Part shown: positions 17,241-25,105 of the stretch, in pieces | Layout: every line of letters starts with the position of its first letter | Numbering within the stretch: position 1 is the first letter of the stretch | Origin: Alphaproteobacteria bacterium | Lineage (GTDB): Bacteria > Pseudomonadota > Alphaproteobacteria > VGDZ01 | Direction: 5' to 3' | DNA: 41,644 bases | Assembly (NCBI GenBank): GCA_016869515.1 | Contig: VGDZ01000023.1 | Location: 1-41,644, forward strand | Program-made: the position numbers and the translations under genes | The notes under the pieces: generated by a model | What the model was told of the DNA's origin: nothing | What the model saw: only the letters and a program-made list of their open reading frames with translations | Database searches by the model: none

Positions 17241-19394
17241 TCAGTTCCGGGCTCGCTCGACGGCGTGGACATGGGCGGTGGCGCGCAGGGCGGCGATGAT
17301 GTTGGTGAGATGGCGCAGATTCGCCACCTCGATGTCCAGCACCATCTCGAAGAACTCGGGCGTGCGGTTGACGATCTTGAGGTTGCTGATGTTGCCCTGG
17401 TTCTTGGCGATCACCGCGGTCAGGCTGGCGAGGCTGCCGGGTTCGTTGCCGAGCACGGCGTGGATGCGGCCGACATGGAGCTTGGGATCGGCGGCCCCGG
17501 CCTCGTCCCAAGCCACGTCCAGCCAGCGCTCGGGCTGGTCGTTGAATTGCTCGAGCTGCTCGCAGTCGATGGTGTGGATGGTGACGCCGCGGCCGGTGGT
17601 GATGACGCCGACGATGCGATCGCCCGGCAGCGGATGGCAGCAGCCGGCAAAATGCAGCGCCATGCCCGGAATCAGGCCCTTGATCGGCACCGCCTCGCCC
17701 TCGCCGCGCTTGCCGCGCGCCTTGGCCAGCGGCACCACCTTGCCGGGATCGGCCTCCGGTTGCTTGAGCTGCGGCATCACCGCTTCCAGCACCTGGCGGC
17801 CGGTGAGGTCACCCTTGCCGACGGCGATGTAGAGATCCTCCGCCTCGCGCAGCTTGAGCGCGCTGAGCGCGGTGGCGAGCGCCGGGTCGGAGAATTCGTG
17901 GCCCTCCTGGCGGAAGGCCTTCTGCACGATCGCCTTGCCGAGGCCTTCGTATTGTTCGAGTTCGCGGGCGCGGATGAAGCGACGGATGGCCGAGCGCGCC
18001 CGCCCGGTGACGACGAAGTCGAGCCAGGTCGGCGAGGGCGAGGGCGTCTTGGAACGCAGGATCTCGACCTGGTCGCCGTTTTCCAGCCGCGAACGCAGCG
18101 GCATCATGCGGCCGTTGATCTTGCAGCCGACGCAGGAATCGCCGACCCCGGAATGGACCGCGTAGGCGAAGTCGACCGGCGTCGCCCCGCGCGGCAGCAC
18201 GATCAGGCCGCCCTTGGGCGAGAAGCAGAAGACCTGGTCCTGGAACATCTCCAGCTTGGTGTTTTCGAGGAATTCCTCGGGGCTGGAGGCATGCTCGAGG
18301 ATTTCCAGCAGTTCGCGGATCCAGCGGTACTGCGTGCCGCCGGTCTGGGTCTCGGGCTGCTTGTACTGCCAATGCGCCGCCACGCCCAGCTCGGCGGTCT
18401 GGTGCATGGCCTCGGTGCGGATCTGAACCTCGATGCGGTGCTTCTCGGGGCCGATGACGCTGGTGTGCAGCGAGCGATAGCCGTTGCGCTTGGGCGTCGA
18501 GATGTAGTCCTTGAACAGCCCCGGCACCATCGGATAGCGGGCGTGCACCAGGCCCAGCGCCCGATAGCAGATGGCGGGCTCGGAATCGGCGCAGACGATG
18601 CGGAAGGCCATGACGTCGGAAAGCTGCTCGAAGCTGACCGCCTTGCGTTCCATCTTGCGCCAGATCGAGAGCGGCCGCTTTTCGCGCCCGGTGACGCTGG
18701 CGGCGACGCCGCCGGCCTGGAGCGTGGCTTGCAGTTCCTGGGCGATGCGGCCCATCAGGTCGGTGCCCTGGGCGCGCAGGAAATCGAGCCGGGCGAGGAT
18801 CGAGGCATGGGCGTCGGGATTGGTCTCGCGGAAGGCCAGGCTTTCCAGCTCTTCCTTCATCTGCTGCATGCCGATGCGCTCGGCCAGGGGGACGTAGATC
18901 TCCATCGTCTCCTTGGCGATGCGGCGGCGCTTGGCCTCGTCCTTGATGAAATGCAGCGTGCGCATGTTGTGCAGCCGGTCGGCCAGCTTGACCAGCAGCA
19001 CGCGGATGTCGTTGGACATCGCCAGGAACAGCTTGCGGAAGTTTTCGGCCTGGCGCGAGCCGCCCTCGGGCAGTTCCAGCCGCGACAGCTTGGTGACGCC
19101 GTCGACCAGCTGCGCGATCTGCGGGCCGAAGGCGCGTTCGATGTCCTCGAGCGTCGCCAGCGTGTCCTCGACCGTGTCGTGCAGCAGCGCGGTGACGATC
19201 GAGGCGGAGTCGAGCCGGTAGTCGGCAAGGATGCCGGCGACCTCGATCGGATGCGAGAAATAGGGGTCGCCCGAGACCCGCTTCTGGGTGCCGTGCGCCT
19301 TCATGGTGTAGACATAGGCGCGGTTGAGCAGGTCCTCGTCGGCGCCGGGGTCATAGCCCCGCACGCGCTCGACCAGCTCGTATTGGCGCATCAT
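17241..19394 (-). CDS. rsh: Bifunctional (p)ppGpp synthetase/hydrolase, RelA/SpoT homologue
   Basis: This is the enzyme of the stringent response, making and removing (p)ppGpp. The 717-residue protein has an HD hydrolase domain with H48 and the H72-D73 pair in ALLHDTVEDT. The synthetase domain carries LFKDYISTPKRNGYRSLHT and EVQIRTEAMH. A TGS domain (VFCFSPKGGLIVLPRGATPVDFAYAVH split over about 380-440) and a C-terminal ACT domain complete the long RSH layout. Both catalytic halves look intact, so it is probably bifunctional, as is normal where only one RSH is present. It follows rpoZ by 51 nt. Confidence 0.95.
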   Translation of the reverse strand: MMRQYELVERVRGYDPGADEDLLNRAYVYTMKAHGTQKRVSGDPYFSHPIEVAGILADYRLDSASIVTALLHDTVEDTLATLEDIERAFGPQIAQLVDGVTKLSRLELPEGGSRQAENFRKLFLAMSNDIRVLLVKLADRLHNMRTLHFIKDEAKRRRIAKETMEIYVPLAERIGMQQMKEELESLAFRETNPDAHASILARLDFLRAQGTDLMGRIAQELQATLQAGGVAASVTGREKRPLSIWRKMERKAVSFEQLSDVMAFRIVCADSEPAICYRALGLVHARYPMVPGLFKDYISTPKRNGYRSLHTSVIGPEKHRIEVQIRTEAMHQTAELGVAAHWQYKQPETQTGGTQYRWIRELLEILEHASSPEEFLENTKLEMFQDQVFCFSPKGGLIVLPRGATPVDFAYAVHSGVGDSCVGCKINGRMMPLRSRLENGDQVEILRSKTPSPSPTWLDFVVTGRARSAIRRFIRARELEQYEGLGKAIVQKAFRQEGHEFSDPALATALSALKLREAEDLYIAVGKGDLTGRQVLEAVMPQLKQPEADPGKVVPLAKARGKRGEGEAVPIKGLIPGMALHFAGCCHPLPGDRIVGVITTGRGVTIHTIDCEQLEQFNDQPERWLDVAWDEAGAADPKLHVGRIHAVLGNEPGSLASLTAVIAKNQGNISNLKIVNRTPEFFEMVLDIEVANLRHLTNIIAALRATAHVHAVERARN

Positions 19395-19445
19395 CGCGGC
19401 CGGCCTCCGCCGGTCGCGGGCCGGGCGCGCCCTGGCGCGCCGGGG

Positions 19446-19829
19446 TCAGGCCTTGGGTTCGGCCGTCTCGTCGCCCAGCTCGGCATCGTCCGCGTCTTCG
19501 GCCGCGGCCGCCTTGACCGAGGCCTGGGCGCGCGCCGCCTCGTCCTGCATGGCGTTTTGCGACATCAGCAGCGACATGTCGTCCTCGACCGGCTCGTCGA
19601 TCTCGACCTGGCGCTGCATGCCGCGGATCACGGTCTCGCGCAGATCGGGCACGGCGACGGTGGCGTCGGCGATTTCGCGCAGCGCCACCACCGGGTTCTT
19701 GTCGTTGTCGCGGTCGACCGTCAGCGGCGCGCCCGAGGCGATCGAACGGGCGCGGTGCGACGCCAGCATCACCAGCTCGAAGCGATTGGGGACCTTGAGG
19801 ACGCAGTCCTCGACCGTGACGCGCGCCAT
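19446..19829 (-). CDS. rpoZ: RNA polymerase omega subunit
   Basis: Omega helps RNA polymerase assembly and, in proteobacteria, takes part in ppGpp binding. The 127-residue protein begins [20 protein letters not shown] and continues [10 protein letters not shown], then [18 protein letters not shown], the full conserved RpoZ domain. The last 50 residues are an acidic, Ala-rich tail common in alphaproteobacterial omegas. It heads the operon that continues into rsh, linking omega with the ppGpp synthetase. Its promoter is visible upstream. Confidence 0.95.
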   Translation of the reverse strand: MARVTVEDCVLKVPNRFELVMLASHRARSIASGAPLTVDRDNDKNPVVALREIADATVAVPDLRETVIRGMQRQVEIDEPVEDDMSLLMSQNAMQDEAARAQASVKAAAAEDADDAELGDETAEPKA

Positions 19830-19900
19830 GTCGGGTGGCTCCAGTGTCTCGCCCGTCAGTTCTAGGGCCTGCCGGGGCGGACGGCAAGCTCGGGGCCGGC

Positions 19901-19929
19901 CTTATAGCGGCCCGGAGGCGGGCTTGCAA
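19901..19929 (-). promoter_or_regulatory. sigma70-type promoter of the rpoZ operon
   Basis: On the minus strand TTGCAA (19924-19929) and TATAAG (19901-19906) are 17 nt apart. The predicted start near 19895 gives an rpoZ leader of about 65 nt. It is back-to-back with the plus-strand promoter at 19937-19965. Confidence 0.65.
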
Positions 19930-19936
19930 CAACGCG

Positions 19937-19965
19937 TTGACGGCCGCGCCGCGCCCGCCTATATG
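19937..19965 (+). promoter_or_regulatory. sigma70-type promoter of the NYN nuclease gene
   Basis: TTGACG (19937-19942) and TATATG (19960-19965) are exactly 17 nt apart on the plus strand. Transcription would start near 19972, leaving a 35-nt leader before the ATG at 20007. The -35 boxes of this and the rpoZ promoter lie only 7 nt apart, so polymerases probably compete. Confidence 0.65.
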
Positions 19966-20006
19966 GGCGGCATTGCAGTTCAAGTCATAGACGAAGGGAT
20001 ATAGCC

Positions 20007-20672
20007 ATGCTGTTCTATCCGCAGGAACGGGTCGCCTTGTTCATCGACGGCGCCAACCTGTTCTCGGCCGCGCGCGGCCTCGGTTTCGACATCGACTACA
20101 AGCGCCTGCTCGACGCCTTCCGCGGCAAGGCGCGGCTGATCCGCGCCTTCTACTACACCGCCGTGTTCGAGGATCAGGAATACAGCCCGCTGCGGCCGCT
20201 GGTCGACTGGCTGGACTACAACGGTTTCCGCGTCGTCACCAAGCCGACCAAGGAATTCGTCGACGCCGAAGGCCGCCGCAAGCGCAAGGGCAACATGGAC
20301 ATCGAGCTGGCGATCGACATGCTGGAGCTGGCGCCGCATGTCGACCACGTCGTGCTGTTCTCGGGCGACGGCGATTTCCGCCGCCTGATCGAGGCCATGC
20401 AGCGCAAGGGTGTGCGCTGCACGGTGGTCTCCTCGCTGCGCACCCAGCCGCCGATGGTGGCCGACGAATTGCGCCGCCAAGCCGACAATTTCGTCGAATT
20501 GCAGGACCTGGCCTCGATCATCCAGCGCGAACACGTGGCGCGCGATCCCAACGATCCGGCCATGTCGCGCCGGCCGCCGCGGCCGATGCCGGCCCAGGCC
20601 CAGGCCCAGGCGCCGACGGCGGCGCCGGCATCCGCTCCGGCACCCGGTCCCGAGCCGCACAGCCAGTCGTGA
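20007..20672 (+). CDS. NYN domain (LabA/DUF88-like) protein, putative RNase
   Basis: NYN domains are PIN-fold metal-dependent nucleases, and LabA/DUF88 members are thought to act on RNA. The conserved acidic residues are visible as RVALFIDGANLF (D14), KGNMDIELAIDML, and VVLFSGDGDFRRLIEAM, giving the expected acidic active-site cluster. The domain covers about residues 5-165; the remaining tail is Pro/Ala/Gln-rich and looks disordered. Length is normal for alphaproteobacterial members. The stop overlaps the GTG start of the uracil-DNA glycosylase gene (GTGA), so the two proteins are made together. The RNA target is unknown. Confidence 0.88.
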   Translation: MLFYPQERVALFIDGANLFSAARGLGFDIDYKRLLDAFRGKARLIRAFYYTAVFEDQEYSPLRPLVDWLDYNGFRVVTKPTKEFVDAEGRRKRKGNMDIELAIDMLELAPHVDHVVLFSGDGDFRRLIEAMQRKGVRCTVVSSLRTQPPMVADELRRQADNFVELQDLASIIQREHVARDPNDPAMSRRPPRPMPAQAQAQAPTAAPASAPAPGPEPHSQS

Positions 20673-21307
20673 CCCCGCCCGCCGGGCCGGCGGCGGATTG
20701 CGCGCTCTGTCCGCGGCTGAAGGCTTTCCGCGAGCGCAACCGCGCCCAGTTCCCCGATTTCCACAACGCCCCGGTGCCCGGCTTCGGCGCCTGGTCGGCG
20801 CGCCTGGCCATCGTCGGCCTGGCGCCGGGATTGAAGGGCGCCAACCGTACCGGGCGGCCGTTCACCGGCGACTATGCCGGCGACCTGCTCTACGCCACGC
20901 TGACCAAGTTCGGGCTGGCCGAGGGGGCCTATGAGCGGCGGCCGGACGATGGCCTGAGACTGGGCGGTTGCCGGATCGTCAACGCGGTGCGCTGCGTGCC
21001 GCCCGAGAACAAGCCCGTGCCGGCCGAAATCGGGACCTGCAATCGTTTTCTGGCCGAGGAGATCGCGGCCATGACCGGCATCCGCGCCTTCCTGGCCCTG
21101 GGCGCGATCGCCCACGGCGCCGCGCTGCGGGCGTTGGGGCTGAAGCCGGCGCGCTATCGCTTCGGCCATGGCGCGATCCACGACCTGCCCGACGGCCGCA
21201 TCCTCGCCGACAGCTATCACTGCTCGCGCTACAACACCAATACCGGCCGCCTGACGCCGGCGATGTTCGAGGCGGTGTTCGCAAGCGTCCTGCGCCGGAT
21301 CGGATGA
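20669..21307 (+). CDS. Uracil-DNA glycosylase, family 4/5 Fe-S type
   Basis: This enzyme removes uracil, and in family 5 also other deaminated bases, from DNA in base excision repair. Four cysteines, C11 and C14 (CALC) with C109 and C124 (AVRC and TCNRF), match the [4Fe-4S] ligands of the family. Motif 1 reads GLAPGLKGANRTGRPFTGDY and motif 2 HCSRYNTNTGRL. The GLAPG form without the usual catalytic Glu/Asp of family 4, together with the NTNTGRL end, favours family 5 (UDGb). The GTG start at 20669 overlaps the preceding stop by 4 nt. The C-terminus is at the normal place. Confidence 0.9.
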   Translation: MTPPAGPAADCALCPRLKAFRERNRAQFPDFHNAPVPGFGAWSARLAIVGLAPGLKGANRTGRPFTGDYAGDLLYATLTKFGLAEGAYERRPDDGLRLGGCRIVNAVRCVPPENKPVPAEIGTCNRFLAEEIAAMTGIRAFLALGAIAHGAALRALGLKPARYRFGHGAIHDLPDGRILADSYHCSRYNTNTGRLTPAMFEAVFASVLRRIG

Positions 21308-21356
21308 CCGGTTCCGGTGGCGCGGCCCCGCGCCGGCCCCATATAGTGATCGGACC

Positions 21357-22988
21357 ATGCCGGCCTCGACCGCAGCCCGAACCATCGCCCGCGAAGGCAC
21401 GCTGTGGGCCGCCTTCGTCCTTGTCTTCGTGGCGCTCGATTGGATCAGCCTGATCGAGCCGTTCGGGGCGCTTGGCATCGCGCCCTGGAATCCGGCCGCC
21501 GGATTCGCCTTTGCGTTCCTGCTCAAGCGCGGCCCCGGATTCGCCCCGGCGGTGGCGATCGCGGTCATGGTCGCCGACATGTTGCTGCGCAAGCTGGCGG
21601 CGGCGCCGATCGCCAGCGTGCTGGCGGCGATGGCGGTGGCGGGCGGATACGGGTTCGCGGCGAAAATGCTGCGCGCGCGCATCGGGCAGGCGCTGCGGCT
21701 CGAAGTCAGCGGCGAGGTCTTCGCCCTGCTGGCGGTCGCGCTTGGGGCTTCGCTGCTGGTGAGCCTGTTCATCGGCGGGCTGTACGTGAGCGCCGACATG
21801 GTGCCGATCGCGGCCCTGTTCGACACCGTGCTGCACCACTGGGTCGGCGACATCATCGGCATCGCCGTGGTCACGCCGTTTCTGCTGCTGGCGTTCCAGG
21901 CCTGGCCGCCGCCGCCGCTGCCGCGCCGCCTTTTGATCGAGTACGGCATCCAGTTCGCCGCCATCTGCGGCGGGCTGTGGGTCATCTTCGGGCTCGAGCC
22001 GATCGATCACCTCGAATATTCCTGGGTGCTGTTCCTGCCGCTGGTCTGGATCGCGTTGCGCGACGGGCTGATGGGCGCGACCTGGGGCGTGGCCGCAACC
22101 CAAATCGGCGTCATCATAGCCAGCCAGATCAAGAACCTGGACGGCGCCACCATCACCCAGTTCCAGATCTTGATGCTGGCGGTGGCGGCGACCGGGCTGT
22201 TTCTCGGCATCGCCGTCGACGAACGCCGGCGGGCCGAAACCCGCCTCAAGGCGCACGATGCGGAGCTGGCCCAGGCGATGCGGCTGGCGGCGACCGGCGA
22301 AATGGCGGGAGCGCTGGCGCACGAGTTGAACCAGCCGCTGACCTCGCTGATCGGATTTGCGCGCGCCTGCCAGGCGACGCTCGACGCCTCGGGCGACGAT
22401 CCCGCCGGGCGCGCGGCGGCGCGCGGCCTGATCGACCAGGCGGTACAACAGGCGCTGCGGGCAGGCGACATCATCCGGACCACGCGCGAATTCCTGCGCC
22501 AGGGCGAGGCAAGGATGGGGCACGCCAAGGTGTCCGAGCTGCTGGCGGCCGCGGTCGAGCTGATGCGCGCGCGCGCCGCCCGCCACCAGGTGGCGATCAC
22601 GGTGACCTGCCCGCCAAATTTGCCGGGCGTGCTGGCCGACGCCCTTCAAATCGAGCAAGTCGTCGTCAACCTGATCCGCAACGGCATCGATGCGCTGGTC
22701 GGCCGAATTGTCCCCGGAGGCGCGATCGCGATCTCCGCCCGGCTTGCGCCCGACGATCCCAACCTGATCGAGATCGCGGTGCGGGACAACGGGCCGGGCA
22801 TCGCCGCCGAGGTCGCCGACCGGCTGTTCACGCCCTATGCCAGCACCAAGGAGGCCGGCATGGGCCTGGGCTTGGCGATCAGCCGCTCGATCGTCGAGGC
22901 CCATGGCGGCCATATCCGCGCGCTTTCCGCCGAAGGTCGCGGTACCGACATGCGCTTCACGCTGCCGGTCTATGCCGATGTCGCCTGA
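21357..22988 (+). CDS. MASE1-domain sensor histidine kinase
   Basis: A membrane sensor kinase of 543 residues. The N-terminal 290 residues hold about eight membrane helices with the MASE1 marks WNPAAGFAFAFLL and HHWVGDIIGIAVVTPF. MASE1 is an integral membrane input domain whose ligand is usually unknown. There is no PAS domain. The phosphoacceptor is H322 in GALAHELNQPLTSL, followed by an ATPase domain with N box NLIRNGIDAL, G1 VRDNGPGI, and G2 GMGLGLAISRSIVEAHGG. It overlaps the response regulator gene by 11 nt and so forms a classic pair. The signal cannot be told from the sequence. Confidence 0.93.
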   Translation: MPASTAARTIAREGTLWAAFVLVFVALDWISLIEPFGALGIAPWNPAAGFAFAFLLKRGPGFAPAVAIAVMVADMLLRKLAAAPIASVLAAMAVAGGYGFAAKMLRARIGQALRLEVSGEVFALLAVALGASLLVSLFIGGLYVSADMVPIAALFDTVLHHWVGDIIGIAVVTPFLLLAFQAWPPPPLPRRLLIEYGIQFAAICGGLWVIFGLEPIDHLEYSWVLFLPLVWIALRDGLMGATWGVAATQIGVIIASQIKNLDGATITQFQILMLAVAATGLFLGIAVDERRRAETRLKAHDAELAQAMRLAATGEMAGALAHELNQPLTSLIGFARACQATLDASGDDPAGRAAARGLIDQAVQQALRAGDIIRTTREFLRQGEARMGHAKVSELLAAAVELMRARAARHQVAITVTCPPNLPGVLADALQIEQVVVNLIRNGIDALVGRIVPGGAIAISARLAPDDPNLIEIAVRDNGPGIAAEVADRLFTPYASTKEAGMGLGLAISRSIVEAHGGHIRALSAEGRGTDMRFTLPVYADVA

Positions 22989-23616
22989 ACCGATCGTCTA
23001 CATCGTCGACGACGACGAATCGGTGCGGCTGGGGCTGGGGGCGCTGTTGGTGGCCAAGGGCTACGCCGCGCTGGCCTTCCCCAGCGCCGAGGCCTTCCTG
23101 GCGGCCTTGCCCGAACGGCCGACCGGCTGCGCCTTGGTCGACATCCGCATGCCGCGCATGAGCGGGCTCGAACTTCAAAGCGAACTCAAGCGGCGCGGCG
23201 TCAGGCTGCCGATCGTCATCGTCACCGGCCATGGCGACGTGCCTGTGGCGGTGGCGGCCCTCAAGGCCGGCGCGGTCGATTTCCTCGAAAAGCCGTTCGA
23301 CGGCGAGGCGCTGCTGGCGGCGATCGCCGAGGCGCTGCGCATCGGCGCCTTGCCGCAGGTCGAACTACCCTTCGAACGCGGCGCGGTCGAATCCCGCTTC
23401 GCCCAGCTTTCGCAGCGCGAACGCGAGGTGATGGATTTGGTCGTCGCCGGCCAGCCCAACAAGGTCATCGCCCACCGGCTCAAGATCGCGCTGCGGACGG
23501 TCGAGATCCACCGCGCGCGAGTGATGGAAAAGACCGGCGCCCGCAGCCTGTCCGAACTGGTGCGCATGACGATTTGGCTTTCGCTGGCCGAGCCGCGCCC
23601 ACCCGATAGTGGTTAA
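22978..23616 (+). CDS. FixJ-like response regulator with LuxR-type DNA-binding domain
   Basis: A 212-residue transcription regulator. The receiver domain has the acidic pocket in VYIVDDDESV, phosphoacceptor D55 in ALVDIRMPRMSG, and the conserved Lys in DFLEKPFDGEAL. The output domain LSQREREVMDLVVAGQPNKV with IAHRLKIALRTVEIHRARVM is a LuxR/FixJ helix-turn-helix. The ATG at 22978 was chosen because it is next to the receiver and overlaps the kinase end; the ATG two codons earlier is possible. An 18-bp perfect palindrome spans the stop codon. Targets may include terC just downstream, but that is inference. Confidence 0.93.
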   Translation: MSPEPIVYIVDDDESVRLGLGALLVAKGYAALAFPSAEAFLAALPERPTGCALVDIRMPRMSGLELQSELKRRGVRLPIVIVTGHGDVPVAVAALKAGAVDFLEKPFDGEALLAAIAEALRIGALPQVELPFERGAVESRFAQLSQREREVMDLVVAGQPNKVIAHRLKIALRTVEIHRARVMEKTGARSLSELVRMTIWLSLAEPRPPDSG

Positions 23617-23623
23617 CCACTAT
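23606..23623. promoter_or_regulatory. 18-bp perfect palindrome across the regulator stop codon
   Basis: ATAGTGGTTAACCACTAT is fully self-complementary with no spacer and includes the TAA stop of the FixJ-like regulator. A perfect palindrome without a loop is more like a dimeric protein site than an RNA hairpin terminator. It lies 110 nt before terC. No T-run follows. Confidence 0.5.
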
Positions 23624-23685
23624 ATCGACCGATTTCCCGCGACCCTAGTTATGCAGCGACGGCTTGCTGATCGGTCGGCGGCCCG

Positions 23686-23707
23686 GCCGCCGGCGCATTC
23701 CGGCGGC
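23686..23707 (+). other. G+C-rich hairpin in the terC leader
   Basis: GCCGCCGG (23686-23693) and CCGGCGGC (23700-23707) form a perfect 8-bp stem with the 6-nt loop CGCATT. It ends 8 nt before the terC Shine-Dalgarno GAAGGG (23716-23721). There is no T-run, so it is not an intrinsic terminator. TerC genes are in some bacteria controlled by manganese riboswitches, but I do not recognise that fold here. Confidence 0.4.
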
Positions 23708-23732
23708 TGCAGCGCGAAGGGATTGCCGCGGC

Positions 23733-24530
23733 ATGTTCGATCTCGAGACCCTGTTCGGATTGCTGACGCTGACCGGCCTCGAAATCGTCCTCGGCATCGA
23801 CAACATCGTCGTCATCGCCATCATCGCTGCGACCTTGCCGGTGCATCAGCGCGAGCAGGCGCGCGTGATCGGGCTGTCGCTGGCGATGATCACGCGCCTC
23901 ATGCTGCTGTTCTCGATCGCGTGGATCGCGGGCTTGACCCAGCCCATGGTGATGGTCGGCAAGCTGGCATTGTCCGGGCGCGATCTGCTGATGCTGGGCG
24001 GCGGGTTGTTCCTGATCGTCAAGGCGGTGCGCGAGATGCACGAAGCGATGGAGGCGGCGCTGGCGCCCGAGGCCTCGCGCAAGCCGACCGGGTTTGCCAG
24101 CGCCATCGCCCAGATCGTCGTGCTCGACGTGGTGTTCTCGTTCGACTCGGTCATCACCGCGGTCGGCATGGCGCGCGAAATCTGGGTCATGGCCGCGGCC
24201 GTGATCATTGCCGTGTTCATCATGCTGATCGCCTCCGGGCCGATCATGCGCTTCATCCATGTCAATCCGACCATCAAGATGCTGGCTTTGGCGTTCGTGC
24301 TGCTGATCGGCATGGCGCTGGTGGCCGAGGGCATGGGCTTCGCCATCCCCAAGGGCTACCTCTACTTCGCCATGCTGTTCTCGGTGTTCGTCGAAAGCCT
24401 CAACGTCGCCATGGCCCGCCGCCGCCGTAAGGCCGAAGCCGAGGTGCAAGGCGGCGCATTGGCGCCGCCGTCCAAATCCGAGCCGCTGGCCGGCAATCCC
24501 GTGCCCGCCCAGCAACAAGGTTTGTCCTGA
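23733..24530 (+). CDS. TerC family integral membrane protein
   Basis: TerC proteins are inner-membrane proteins tied to tellurite resistance and, more recently, to manganese export. The 265-residue protein has about seven helices and the two family acidic motifs, GLEIVLGIDNIVVIAI in helix 1 and VVLDVVFSFDSVITAVGM after a cytoplasmic loop. These likely form the metal site. The later SVFVESLNVAMARRRRK ends the membrane part. ATG 23733 is chosen because MFDLETLFGLLTLTGLEIV is the standard N-terminus. The universal stress protein gene follows after 16 nt, suggesting a stress-related operon. Confidence 0.92.
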   Translation: MFDLETLFGLLTLTGLEIVLGIDNIVVIAIIAATLPVHQREQARVIGLSLAMITRLMLLFSIAWIAGLTQPMVMVGKLALSGRDLLMLGGGLFLIVKAVREMHEAMEAALAPEASRKPTGFASAIAQIVVLDVVFSFDSVITAVGMAREIWVMAAAVIIAVFIMLIASGPIMRFIHVNPTIKMLALAFVLLIGMALVAEGMGFAIPKGYLYFAMLFSVFVESLNVAMARRRRKAEAEVQGGALAPPSKSEPLAGNPVPAQQQGLS

Positions 24531-24546
24531 TCCAGGAGGTGCCGCC

Positions 24547-25020
24547 ATGACCACGATCCTGATCCCCGTCGACGGTAGTCGCCGCGACGAAGGCGTCATT
24601 CGCGGCCTGATCGCGCAATCCCGGCACGAGCCGGTGGGGCCGATCCATCTGCTCAGCGTGCAGCCGCAGCTGACAAGCTATGCCGGGCGCTTTCTCGCCC
24701 GCGACACCGTCAGGGATTTCCAGCGCGAGCGCGGCCAGCTGGCTTTGGCCCGCGCCCGCGCGCTCTTGGACGCGGCCGGCCTGCCCTATACCGCGCATGT
24801 CCGCGCCGGCAGCGCGGCCGAGACCATCGCCCAGACGGCGGCCGAAGTCCGGGCGCAGCAGATTCATCTCGGCATGAACGGCGGCAACTGGCTTTCCAGC
24901 CTGCTCGACTGGCTGTCGATCTCGCGGCTGCGCCGCCATGCCACCGTGCCGGTGGTGCTGACCATGACCCCCGACAGCGACCCGTTGCCGATCGGCGGGC
25001 TGACGACCAGCACGAGCTAG
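24547..25020 (+). CDS. Universal stress protein, UspA family
   Basis: A 157-residue UspA-fold protein. It begins TTILIPVDGSRRDE, the beta-1 strand and Asp typical of Usp, and the rest fits one alpha/beta domain, with HLLSVQPQL, a middle AGSAAETIAQTAAE, and QQIHLGMNGGNWLSSLLDWL, then ATVPVVLTM. The ATP-binding loop usually seen as G-x2-G-x9-G-S/T is poorly kept (GMNGGNW), so nucleotide binding is doubtful. A perfect AGGAGGT Shine-Dalgarno (24534-24540) gives high expected translation. It is followed by a strong terminator. The role is stress survival by family; details are unknown. Confidence 0.85.
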   Translation: MTTILIPVDGSRRDEGVIRGLIAQSRHEPVGPIHLLSVQPQLTSYAGRFLARDTVRDFQRERGQLALARARALLDAAGLPYTAHVRAGSAAETIAQTAAEVRAQQIHLGMNGGNWLSSLLDWLSISRLRRHATVPVVLTMTPDSDPLPIGGLTTSTS

Positions 25021-25054
25021 CCGCGCAGCGGTCCGAAGCGGTAGCGGGGCGCGC

Positions 25055-25092
25055 GCCGGTCGGGTTCACGGGGCCCGGCCGGCGTCTTTTTT
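25055..25092 (+). terminator. Intrinsic terminator after the universal stress protein gene
   Basis: GCCGGTCGGG (25055-25064) pairs over ten positions with CCCGGCCGGC (25074-25083), with one T-G wobble. The loop is TTCACGGGG. The stem is followed by TCTTTTTT (25085-25092). It ends the terC-usp unit and separates it from the convergent DUF4337 gene. Confidence 0.85.
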
Positions 25093-25105
25093 GGCGGAAC
25101 TCGAA

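Noticed and set aside
16197-19865. 1222-codon open frame on the plus strand
   Set aside because: It runs antisense to pdxJ, pyrE, rsh and rpoZ, which are all clear families; the translation is low-complexity His/Arg/Gly/Asp-rich as expected for the antisense frame of G+C-rich genes.
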